5,700 nt of DNA from JAVBLV01 sp031553195 (lineage in GTDB: Bacteria > Bacteroidota > Bacteroidia > Bacteroidales > P3), in contig JAVBLV010000057.1 of NCBI GenBank assembly GCA_031553195.1, positions 1 to 5,700 of the forward strand, given 5' to 3'. The notes under the pieces were generated by a model. That model searched no databases. It was not told the DNA's origin and saw only the letters and a program-made list of their open reading frames with translations. A program made the translations under genes and the position numbers. Positions 1 through 5,424 of the stretch are shown piece by piece. The first letter of the stretch is position 1; every line of letters begins with the position of its first letter.

Positions 1-110
1 AAAATGAAACAGGATATAACCCCGAACCATTTGTTGTTACTTTAACCTTAACAACTACTAATGGTATTGTAAAAAATTACAATACAACTATCTACAGTGT
101 TACTCCTTAA
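1..110 (+). CDS. C-terminal end of a probable PKD-like surface or secreted protein (5' end outside the window)
   Basis: Reading from base 3, one frame stays open for 35 codons and stops at TAA 108-110. The visible residues include a run of alternating Thr and hydrophobic residues (FVVTLTLTTTNG, residues 10-21) and then a final strand, TTIYSVTP. This matches the usual end of a PKD or similar Ig-like beta-sandwich domain, where a YTVTLTV-type strand and an N-G turn lead to a last strand ending in V. Such domains are common in surface lipoproteins and secreted proteins of Bacteroidota. No T9SS sorting tail is present, so if exported the protein would use another route, such as lipoprotein anchoring; its N-terminus is not visible. 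The assignment rests on a short piece and could be another beta-rich protein. A perfect inverted repeat (64-85) lies within the last codons. Confidence 0.5.
   Translation, partial: NETGYNPEPFVVTLTLTTTNGIVKNYNTTIYSVTP
64..85. repeat. Perfect 9-base inverted repeat inside the end of the upstream gene
   Basis: The arms GTATTGTAA (64-72) and TTACAATAC (77-85) are exact reverse complements separated by AAAA. In RNA this would form a 9-bp hairpin with a 4-base loop just before the stop codon at 108. No T-run follows, so it is not a standard intrinsic terminator. The outer hexamers GTATTG and CAATAC are the same as those of the putative operators at 4402-4418 and 4939-4955, but here they are 10 bases apart rather than 5. 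Function is unknown, and chance in AT-rich coding DNA is possible. Confidence 0.5.
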
Positions 111-525
111 CAAAACAATTGAAATATGAACGCTTTATCAAAGATGCGGGTCATGGCGCTGCTGTTTTGTAGTTTAACAAATAATAACGGTTTGGTTTAG
201 AAAAGAAGATTTATCAGATAATAGACCTGATAAATAAAGCATTTTAGACTTTAAATATCTCATATAAAAATTAAAAAAAGATTTTTTATACAAAAGTCCG
301 ATTCTATTTTAATTAATACAACCATTCAGGTTACTTAATCTTTAGCTAAGCAAAAACAGATTTTTGTAATTTTAATCTTCCCTATTTTCGCATTCTTTTT
401 ATCCAGCGCCTCTTTAAAACCTTTAAAAAGATGTATGAAAATTAATTTACAATCTCCCGTTGAAGTAATAAAAGAGTCGATTTTAAATAAATAGAGAACA
501 GAAAAATCGTACTACCCATTTTTTC
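111..525. other. AT-rich intergenic gap with no convincing gene
   Basis: This stretch between the upstream stop and the helicase promoter is strongly AT-rich, most extremely around 235-320. It contains a 24-codon open frame (ATG 126 to TAG 200) whose product resembles a signal peptide: a Lys/Arg segment, then VMALLFCSLT. No continuation is present, so it may be a remnant or chance. A 58-codon open frame on the minus strand (338-511, stop 335-337) has no ATG, GTG or TTG start codon. A hairpin lies at 209-235. No tRNA, riboswitch or known RNA family was recognised. The gap could hold the 3' UTR of the upstream gene, an undetected small RNA or decayed coding DNA. Confidence 0.6.
209..235. repeat. 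9-base-arm inverted repeat (hairpin) downstream of the first gene
   Basis: The arms ATTTATCAG (209-217) and CTGATAAAT (227-235) are perfect reverse complements around a 9-base loop. It lies about 100 bases after the stop codon at 110. The stem is AT-rich and no clear T-run follows, so termination is only one possibility; transcript 3'-end stabilisation is another. No functional evidence is visible. Confidence 0.35.
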
Positions 526-559
526 TTGAGAAAAGTTTTATGACAAAAACCTATCTTTG
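526..559 (+). promoter_or_regulatory. Bacteroidota-type promoter of the helicase-nuclease gene
   Basis: TATCTTTG (552-559) exactly fits the TAnnTTTG -7 consensus of the Bacteroidota primary sigma factor. A TTG at 526-528 is a candidate -33 element, but the 23-base gap is slightly longer than the usual 19-21, so it is the weaker half. Transcription would start some 5-8 bases after the box, giving a leader of roughly 20 bases before ATG 586. The leader has no Shine-Dalgarno sequence and is A-rich next to the start, as is normal in this phylum. The TTG sits inside a small repeat, TTTTC-TTGA-GAAAA (521-534). Confidence 0.65.
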
Positions 560-585
560 CGTTTATTTTTCATAAGTCAAAAATT

Positions 586-3500
586 ATGGGCGACTATAAA
601 GATGGATTATTTAAAGTATACCGTTCTTCGGCCGGTTCGGGAAAAACTTATACTTTGGTGAAGGAGTATTTAAAATTGGTTCTGGCGGCGCCTTACAAGT
701 ATAAACGTATACTAGCCGTAACTTTTACCAACAAAGCCGCCAATGAAATGAAGGAGCGGATCATCAAGCAATTGAGCGCGCTATGTTATGGCGAAGATTT
801 TTCCAACGACTCGCTTGCCCTCGATTTACAAAAAGAAACCCGTCTTTCTTTTGAAGAATTGCGTAAAAACGCAAAAACTGTTCTCCAAAACATTTTACAT
901 CATTATTCCGATTTTGCCGTCAGTACGATAGATAGTTTTACCTACCGTATTGTGAGCACGTTTTCTTATGATCTGAAGCTTCCGTTACAATTCGATGTGG
1001 AATTGGAAAATGAGACTTTGATTTCGGAGGCGGTAAACGCCATTATGGGAAAAATCGGCTCCGATCCGGAGCTTACTAAAACGTTGGTGCAGTTTGCCGA
1101 AGAGAACTTGATACAAGGCAAAAACTGGCAGGTGGACGCCGACCTTAAAAGGCTTTCTTCGGAGATATTTAAAGAATATGCTCCATTTTATCTGGATCAG
1201 ATCAAATATTTGTCATTATCCGATTTCAGGAATATTGCCGGAGAATTAAGCAAATCAAACAAGATATTTAAAGAAAACGTAGAGAAAGTATCCCGCTTCA
1301 TTTGTTCCCAAATAGAACGCCAAGGTTTATCCGAAGAGGATTTCTATAGGGGGAAACAAGGTATTTATACCTATTTCAAAAATCTTTGTAAATTCAATAA
1401 AGACAAATTGCTTCCGAACAGTTATGTCTTGTCCACTTTGCAACAAGACAAATGGTATTCGGCCAAAGCCGATATGGATGCCAAACAAAAAATCGATGAT
1501 TTAAAACAAGGAATCGCCGATTCTTTCGAAGAACTTCAAACGTTGTATGAAAGCGGTTTGGAAATTTTTATATCGCAGGAATTATTGCTTGAGAACCTAT
1601 ACTCCCTGGCGCTTCTGAATGAAATATCGCACGTTATTCAAGAGTATTCAAAAGAAAATAGCGTATTGCATATTTCTGAATTTAATAAACATATTGCCGA
1701 TTTTATATCCAAAGAACCGGTTCCGTTTATTTATGAAAGGATCGGAGAAAGGTACGACCATTATTTTATTGACGAATTTCAGGATACCTCCGTTTTACAA
1801 TGGCAAAATATACTGCCGTTGATAGAAAATAGTTTGGCAAAAGGAGAATCCTCCTTATTGGTAGGCGACGCCAAACAAGCCATTTACCGTTTCCGTCAAG
1901 GAGAAGTAGAACAATTCATCGAATTGCCTAATATTTATAAACGCGGCGACGATCCTTTTTTATTGGAAAGGGAAAAAATATTACACCGGAATTTCCATCC
2001 CGAAGCTTTGAACAAGAATTTTCGTTCCCGTCGCGAAATCGTAACATTTAATAATGATTTTTTTGAATTTTCGTCCTATTGCCTGAATGAAAAATACAAA
2101 CCTATCTATTTAGGCAATGAACAGAAAAATGATCCCGGTTTAAAACAACAACCGATAAAAGACGGCGGTTATGTTTGTATTGAATTCCTGGAAAAGGACG
2201 ATTATAAAGCGCGCACTTGCGAAAGAACATACCACGCCATTTCAGAAACTTTGCTTGCCGGCTACCGGTATAAAGATGTGGCAATACTGGCCCGTTCTAA
2301 AAAAGAATTGAATGTCATTGCCGAATATTTGAGCGCAAAAGAAATAAACGGACAAAAAATCAGCCTTATTTCCTCCGAATCTTTCTGGCTTTGGAATTCC
2401 CCCGAAGTCAGATTTTTATATTCAATACTGCAATTTCTGGCAGACCCCAATCAAAGGGTTGCCCAACTTCAAATCCTGCAATTCCTTCAACAAAGAAAAA
2501 CAATTTCCCAAGAAGAGAAGGAACAGTATTTCATTCGATTATATCAAACCAAACAAGAAAACTTAGCTCAATTTCTGCGCGCTAAAAATTTGGATATACA
2601 TCCCGAAATCCTATTACAATATTCCATTTACGACATTATCGAAAGCGTAGTAAGAGTATTCGGCTTGGATAAAGAGGCAAATCCTTATATTATTGCATTC
2701 TTGAATTATGCGGCCGATTGGCTAACCAATCCGAGTCAGAATTTATCCGATTTCCTGGAAAAATTAGACGAAAAGATAAAAGGAATGTACATTAAAATCC
2801 CCGACGATCTGGATGCAATTCGTTTAATGACCATACATAAATCCAAAGGGTTGGAATTTCCGGTCGTTATTTATCCCTTCGCCGATTCGGAATTGAAGAT
2901 GCAGAACAATTTATGGGTGCAAAATACGCCCGCTTCTTCTTTACCGTCCGGACTTATCAAGTTGAAGAAGGAAGCGGAAAAATCGTTATTCAAAAGCGAC
3001 TATGAAGAAGAGAGACAAAAATCCACATTAGATCTTTTGAATGTGCTCTACGTTGCTTTAACAAGGGCATCGGAATGTTTGTATGCGTTTACCAAAGAAC
3101 TCCCTTCGGAAAGCGAAAAGATTTCGTATGCCGCTTTATTTAAAAATTACCTGATGAAAAAGGATTTATGGAATGCGGAACAAAAGATTTACGAATTCGG
3201 AACAAAAGAAAGAACCCTTTCCGACGACGAAAACAGAAAGCCCAAAAAACAATATGTATTGGAAGAATTTATCAGCGCTCAATGGTACGATAAAATTGTA
3301 ATTAATTACCGTATTCCCGCCTACTGGAATCCCGCAAAACCCGGACGACAAATTGAAAAAGGCGTTCTATTGCACCAAGCGTTGTCATACATTATCAGCG
3401 AAGAAGACATTCCGGTAGCCATTGCCAAACTCCTGAAAGAAGGCTTAATGGAACATGAACTTGCCGGCGAATTTGAAAGATATTTATCCGATTTTCTTTC

Positions 3501-3777
3501 CAATCCGGTTATCAAACCTTTTTTCGAAAAAGGCTTAAAAGTAAAAACCGAAGAAGAAATAATTTTGGAGAACGGGAAAAGCCTGCGTTTGGACAGAATC
3601 ATTTTTAAATCCGACGCCACTATCATTATCGACTTCAAAACCGGAAAGTTTTTAGAAAGTCATCAAGACCAAATTCAAAAATATAAATCGGTAATCTCCC
3701 GGATGGGATACCCAGATATTAAAACATATTTGATTTATTTACAAGAAAATGGAGTTGAGTGCAACATTGTAAATTAA
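586..3777 (+). CDS. AddA/RecB-like UvrD-family helicase with C-terminal PD-(D/E)XK nuclease
   Basis: This 1063-residue protein is probably an ATP-driven DNA helicase-nuclease that resects double-strand breaks for RecA-dependent recombination in the cytoplasm. All superfamily 1A motifs are visible: Walker A AGSGKT (16-21, K20), Ia TFTNKAANEM (46-55), Ic STIDSF (113-118), Walker B IDEFQDT (395-401, D396/E397), III VGDAKQAIYRFR (426-437), IV NKNFRSR (476-482), V TIHKSKGLEFP (749-759) and VI LYVALTRA (821-828). The C-terminus holds a RecB-type nuclease with G926-x3-H930, D1003, DFKTG (1016-1020, D1016 and K1018) and Q1029-x3-Y1033. All expected catalytic residues are present, so it looks intact. 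The length is slightly below Bacillus AddA or E. coli RecB (about 1200 residues). ATG 586 is the only ATG ahead of the Walker A motif and follows a good promoter. AddA and RecB share this architecture; I favour AddA-like because that form is common in Bacteroidota. The usual AddB-like partner is not adjacent. Confidence 0.95.
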   Translation: MGDYKDGLFKVYRSSAGSGKTYTLVKEYLKLVLAAPYKYKRILAVTFTNKAANEMKERIIKQLSALCYGEDFSNDSLALDLQKETRLSFEELRKNAKTVLQNILHHYSDFAVSTIDSFTYRIVSTFSYDLKLPLQFDVELENETLISEAVNAIMGKIGSDPELTKTLVQFAEENLIQGKNWQVDADLKRLSSEIFKEYAPFYLDQIKYLSLSDFRNIAGELSKSNKIFKENVEKVSRFICSQIERQGLSEEDFYRGKQGIYTYFKNLCKFNKDKLLPNSYVLSTLQQDKWYSAKADMDAKQKIDDLKQGIADSFEELQTLYESGLEIFISQELLLENLYSLALLNEISHVIQEYSKENSVLHISEFNKHIADFISKEPVPFIYERIGERYDHYFIDEFQDTSVLQWQNILPLIENSLAKGESSLLVGDAKQAIYRFRQGEVEQFIELPNIYKRGDDPFLLEREKILHRNFHPEALNKNFRSRREIVTFNNDFFEFSSYCLNEKYKPIYLGNEQKNDPGLKQQPIKDGGYVCIEFLEKDDYKARTCERTYHAISETLLAGYRYKDVAILARSKKELNVIAEYLSAKEINGQKISLISSESFWLWNSPEVRFLYSILQFLADPNQRVAQLQILQFLQQRKTISQEEKEQYFIRLYQTKQENLAQFLRAKNLDIHPEILLQYSIYDIIESVVRVFGLDKEANPYIIAFLNYAADWLTNPSQNLSDFLEKLDEKIKGMYIKIPDDLDAIRLMTIHKSKGLEFPVVIYPFADSELKMQNNLWVQNTPASSLPSGLIKLKKEAEKSLFKSDYEEERQKSTLDLLNVLYVALTRASECLYAFTKELPSESEKISYAALFKNYLMKKDLWNAEQKIYEFGTKERTLSDDENRKPKKQYVLEEFISAQWYDKIVINYRIPAYWNPAKPGRQIEKGVLLHQALSYIISEEDIPVAIAKLLKEGLMEHELAGEFERYLSDFLSNPVIKPFFEKGLKVKTEEEIILENGKSLRLDRIIFKSDATIIIDFKTGKFLESHQDQIQKYKSVISRMGYPDIKTYLIYLQENGVECNIVN

Positions 3778-3937
3778 TTTATACCGGATGCAACTTGAGC
3801 GTCGTCAACCAGGCGTTTTTCCTATAGTTATTTTACAAAATAAAACAGATTCCGAATAATGCATTCGAACATAAACCTCTTTTAATTACCATTTTATAAT
3901 AACAATCGCCATTTAGCATAATTTTTCTTTATGCTTG
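3778..3937. other. Spacer between convergent genes, with one small hairpin
   Basis: These 160 bases separate the helicase stop from the stop of the minus-strand small gene. Perfect 7-base arms AGCATAA (3915-3921) and TTATGCT (3929-3935) flank a 7-base loop just past the small gene's stop codon. This is the expected place for a 3'-end hairpin of that transcript, but no T-run follows on the minus strand. On the plus strand a T5 run at about 3820 follows only a weak 4-bp stem (TTGA-GCGTCG-TCAA). No confident terminator can be called for either gene. Confidence 0.4.
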
Positions 3938-4186
3938 TTACCTCCTTTGGTAATAAATTGATTCAAATTCCTCCATTTTATTCCGGACTTCTTCAAGCAA
4001 GACTTTATGCAATTTTATCTTATCTGCAACAACGCTTTCAATAGCTTCTATACAACAAAGCTTTATCATTACAGAATCAATTATGCCTAAAGCAAAGCGG
4101 ATTTCTTCGGTTTGTTTCAATTTTTGAAGTCGTTTTTTCTTCTCCAATAAATCTTCAAATTCTTTGCTCATTCCTTCTAAATTCAT
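3938..4186 (-). CDS. Small charged, helical protein of unknown function (82 residues)
   Basis: I do not recognise this protein. It begins MNLEGMSKEFEDLLEKKKRLQ and is rich in Glu, Lys and Leu with few prolines or glycines, so it should be mostly alpha-helical and probably forms coiled coils at both ends (about residues 7-28 and 53-76). The middle (about 30-50) is more hydrophobic and contains a Cys pair (C44, C45). It has no signal peptide and no clear membrane span, so a cytoplasmic location is likely. The start ATG at 4184-4186 follows an A-rich segment (TTAGAAAA), typical of Bacteroidota; a second ATG at 4169-4171 would shorten it by five residues. It is divergent from the first regulator gene, with a 244-base control region between them. 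No real gene overlaps it, and a TAnnTTTG box lies upstream. It may be a small partner protein of the neighbouring regulators, but that is only positional inference. Confidence 0.6.
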   Translation of the reverse strand: MNLEGMSKEFEDLLEKKKRLQKLKQTEEIRFALGIIDSVMIKLCCIEAIESVVADKIKLHKVLLEEVRNKMEEFESIYYQRR

Positions 4187-4288
4187 TTTTCTAATATCAA
4201 TACTTTAAAATTATTCTAAAAAGAAATTTTCAGTTTAATAAAAATAAATACAACTAAATAGATACAGAATTCTAAAAATCTCTCACAG

Positions 4289-4296
4289 CAAAATTA
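4289..4296 (-). promoter_or_regulatory. Candidate -7 box for the minus-strand small gene
   Basis: Read on the minus strand this is TAATTTTG, an exact match to TAnnTTTG. It lies 102 bases before ATG 4186, which would give a leader of roughly 95 bases, longer than for the other genes here. No TTG was found at the expected -33 distance, so the call depends on one element in AT-rich DNA. If real, it and the box at 4395-4402 form a divergent promoter pair flanking the inverted repeat at 4331-4361. Confidence 0.35.
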
Positions 4297-4330
4297 TGAA
4301 AGGTAAATCGGGTATTCTACTTATTTTATG

Positions 4331-4361
4331 AGTAAATTACCCATCCGGTAAGTAATTTACT
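4331..4361. repeat. 10-base-arm inverted repeat in the divergent control region (candidate operator)
   Basis: AGTAAATTAC (4331-4340) and GTAATTTACT (4352-4361) are exact reverse complements with an 11-base spacer. Each inner 9-mer is itself nearly palindromic (GTAA-N-TTAC), and the two centres are exactly 20 bases apart, about two helical turns. That is a natural arrangement for two dimers bound on one DNA face. It lies between the candidate minus-strand box (4289-4296) and the plus-strand box (4395-4402). The first arm continues as GTAAATTACCCAT, which recurs exactly upstream of the second regulator at 4892-4904. Binding by a regulator is inference. A transcribed hairpin is less likely because the element lies upstream of both promoters. 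Confidence 0.5.
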
Positions 4362-4394
4362 TTCCAAAATTTCTTTTCAATCGTATTTTTTCCC

Positions 4395-4402
4395 TACTTT
4401 TG
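4395..4402 (+). promoter_or_regulatory. -7 box of the first regulator gene
   Basis: TACTTTTG fits TAnnTTTG exactly and ends 28 bases before ATG 4431, a spacing similar to that of the helicase promoter. No clear TTG lies at the -33 distance; the region around 4371-4378 is T-rich. The box overlaps the left arm of the palindrome at 4399-4421, so a protein bound there would block RNA polymerase. Confidence 0.65.
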
Positions 4403-4421
4403 TATTGAAATACAATACAAA
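4399..4421. promoter_or_regulatory. Palindromic candidate operator overlapping the first regulator's promoter
   Basis: The arms TTTGTATTG (4399-4407) and CAATACAAA (4413-4421) are perfect 9-base reverse complements around a 5-base spacer, AAATA. The site overlaps the end of the -7 box and the likely transcription start. The second regulator gene has the same core at the same place relative to its -7 box, and 20 of 21 bases agree between 4398-4418 and 4935-4955. Two-fold symmetry, position and conservation between paralogues fit an autorepression operator of an XRE-type dimer. The binding protein is inferred, not shown. Confidence 0.6.
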
Positions 4422-4430
4422 CCTCGATTC

Positions 4431-4850
4431 ATGAATATAGAAAAATCATCTTTCAATAGCAGGACAATACGCCATCACGGTCGTAATGTAAAACGATTTC
4501 GCGAAATGCTAGGTATTAAACAAGAATCTTTTGCCGATCAACTCAATATGTCCCAACAAACCATCTCCCGATTGGAATCCCGCGAAGAAATAGAGGATGA
4601 ATTACTAGACAGAATCGCAAAGATTTTGAATGTTCCGGTCGACGCCATCAAAAATCTTTCGGACGAGAATGCAGTGAATATCATATCCAACACTTTTCAA
4701 GACGAATCGGCCGCCAATGTCAACTCTACAAATCATTTCAGGTGTAATTTCAATCCTTTGGACAAAGTTATCGAATTGTACGAACGCATTGTCAAAGAAA
4801 AAGAAGAACAAATTATAGCGCTGGAGCAACGTTTAAAAGAAAAGAAATAA
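4431..4850 (+). CDS. XRE-family helix-turn-helix transcriptional regulator, copy 1
   Basis: This 139-residue protein has an N-terminal Cro/CI-type DNA-binding domain (about residues 15-74). The second helix is QESFADQLNM (31-40) and the recognition helix region SQQTISRLES (41-50), followed by the LNVPVDAIKN segment (66-75) typical of the family's last helix. A linker containing VNIISNTF (82-89) leads to a C-terminal stretch, NPLDKVIELYERIVKEKEEQ (108-127), and then LEQRLKEKK. This is very likely a coiled coil for dimerisation. Small one-domain regulators of this build are common, often in several copies, in Bacteroidota. No ligand-binding or peptidase domain is present. ATG 4431 is chosen because the -7 box ends 28 bases upstream and the N-terminus matches copy 2. 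It most likely regulates itself, copy 2 and perhaps the divergent small gene; its wider targets cannot be read from this window. Confidence 0.9.
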   Translation: MNIEKSSFNSRTIRHHGRNVKRFREMLGIKQESFADQLNMSQQTISRLESREEIEDELLDRIAKILNVPVDAIKNLSDENAVNIISNTFQDESAANVNSTNHFRCNFNPLDKVIELYERIVKEKEEQIIALEQRLKEKK

Positions 4851-4891
4851 ACTTGCCGGATCGTCTCTGATCAATTTCAGAAAGGTTTCAG

Positions 4892-4904
4892 GTAAATTAC
4901 CCAT
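4892..4904. repeat. Second copy of the 13-base motif GTAAATTACCCAT
   Basis: The motif is identical to 4332-4344 upstream of copy 1. Here it stands alone, without the second inverted arm. It starts 40 bases before the -7 box of copy 2, whereas at copy 1 the same motif starts 63 bases before and its inverted arm (4352-4360) 43 bases before. The near-equal 40 and 43 positions suggest a binding site kept at a functional distance after duplication. It may instead be leftover homology from the duplication event. Confidence 0.5.
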
Positions 4905-4931
4905 AAGTGATCTATTCTCGCATATTTTATC

Positions 4932-4939
4932 TATTTTTG
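4932..4939 (+). promoter_or_regulatory. -7 box of the second regulator gene
   Basis: TATTTTTG fits TAnnTTTG exactly and ends 21 bases before ATG 4961, so the leader would be only about 15 bases. No convincing -33 TTG is seen about 20 bases upstream. The box means copy 2 can be transcribed on its own, although read-through from copy 1 across the 110-base gap is possible; that gap holds only a weak 5-bp stem (TCTGA 4866-4870, TCAGA 4877-4881). Confidence 0.6.
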
Positions 4940-4955
4940 TATTGAAATGCAATAC
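4939..4955. promoter_or_regulatory. Palindromic candidate operator overlapping the second regulator's promoter
   Basis: GTATTG (4939-4944) and CAATAC (4950-4955) form a perfect 6-base-arm palindrome with a 5-base spacer, AAATG. It begins at the last base of the -7 box, exactly as in copy 1. The outer three bases of each arm that pair in copy 1 do not extend the symmetry here, so this may be a weaker site. It ends 5 bases before the start codon. Confidence 0.55.
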
Positions 4956-4960
4956 GCTCT

Positions 4961-5362
4961 ATGAACACAGAAACATCGCCCTCAAATTGCAACGTACACC
5001 ATGGCAGAAACGTAAAACGTTTCCGCGAAATGATGGGTATTAAACAAGCCGCCTTCGCCGAGAAACTTGAAATGAAACAACAAATTTTATCGCGACTGGA
5101 AGCCAAAGAAAAATTAGACGACGACATCCTGAATAAAATTGCCAAAGCGCTAAATGTTCCTGTTGATATTATTAAAAATTTTATGGAAGAAGGAACTGTA
5201 AATATCATATCCAATTGTTTTGACAACTCAATGTTGAATGCCGTAAACCACAATTGCATTTTCAATCCCTTGGATAAAGTGGTGGAATTATACGAACGCA
5301 TCGTCAAAGAAAAAGAAGAACAAATCGCCATTTTTGAAAAACTCCTGAAAGAAAAAAGATAG
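4961..5362 (+). CDS. XRE-family helix-turn-helix transcriptional regulator, copy 2 (tandem paralogue)
   Basis: This 133-residue protein has the same plan as copy 1: Cro/CI-type HTH (about residues 13-72), the VNIISNCF segment (80-87) and a C-terminal probable coiled coil, FNPLDKVVELYERIVKEKEE (101-120), followed by a basic tail. By my own alignment, 49 of 78 residues match across the HTH region and 26 of 33 across the tail, so the genes arose by duplication. The N-terminal 12 residues and the linker diverge most. The recognition helix region is KQQILSRLEA (39-48) against SQQTISRLES in copy 1, so DNA specificity may differ in part. The nearly identical tails would allow heterodimers. It has its own promoter and operator-like palindrome, starts 110 bases after copy 1 ends, and is convergent with the gene at the right edge. 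It appears intact. Confidence 0.9.
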   Translation: MNTETSPSNCNVHHGRNVKRFREMMGIKQAAFAEKLEMKQQILSRLEAKEKLDDDILNKIAKALNVPVDIIKNFMEEGTVNIISNCFDNSMLNAVNHNCIFNPLDKVVELYERIVKEKEEQIAIFEKLLKEKR

Positions 5363-5382
5363 TTTTCTCCATAATGATGATA

Positions 5383-5419
5383 AGTCAGAACGTGACTCTA
5401 ACTGGGTTGCGCCCTGACT
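5383..5419. terminator. Possible shared 3'-end hairpin region between convergent genes
   Basis: AGTCAG (5383-5388) and CTGACT (5414-5419) are inverted, enclosing a GC-rich mini-hairpin, GGG-TTGCG-CCC (5404-5414). A competing hairpin, AGTCA-GAACG-TGACT (5383-5397), uses the same left arm. On the plus strand the structure is followed by a T-rich stretch (5421-5430). Position and symmetry fit a bidirectional terminator for copy 2 and the T9SS gene, but the stems are short and no proper T-run is present. Confidence 0.3.
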
Positions 5420-5424
5420 CATTT

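Noticed and set aside
111..169. CAAAACA and TGTTTTG inverted pair (7-base arms)
   Set aside because: The arms are 45 bases apart and AT-rich, and there is no supporting inner structure.
263..290. TATAAAAA and TTTTTATA inverted repeat
   Set aside because: Both arms are pure A/T in an A/T-only neighbourhood, so the match is expected by chance and the stem would be unstable.
335..511. Minus-strand open frame of 58 codons in the AT-rich gap, with a protein-like stretch FKEALDKKNAKIGKIKITK
   Set aside because: It contains no ATG, GTG or TTG codon, is bounded by a stop on both sides, has no -7 box in front and lies in AT-rich DNA where lysine-rich frames arise easily.
589..603. Residues DYKD near the helicase start resemble a FLAG epitope
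   Set aside because: Only four residues match, the acidic run that completes the tag is absent, and the flanks are natural Bacteroidota sequence.
3321..3638. Minus-strand 105-codon open frame within the helicase-nuclease gene
   Set aside because: It lies opposite the nuclease domain, whose catalytic residues are conserved in the plus frame; the minus product is Ser/Phe/Ile-rich with no recognisable domain, as expected for an antisense shadow.
3787..3825. Possible intrinsic terminator after the helicase gene (TTGA-GCGTCG-TCAA followed by a T5 run)
   Set aside because: The stem has only four base pairs, and the T-run is separated from it by several bases.
3941..3948. AAAGGAGG on the minus strand, a perfect Shine-Dalgarno-like string
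   Set aside because: It encodes the last codons of the small minus-strand gene, no start codon with an open frame follows at a useful distance, and Bacteroidota genes here do not use such sites.
4927..5331. Minus-strand 134-codon open frame opposite the second regulator
   Set aside because: It is the antisense of a well-supported HTH gene, and a similar but shorter frame appears opposite the first copy, which follows from the paralogues' shared codon pattern.
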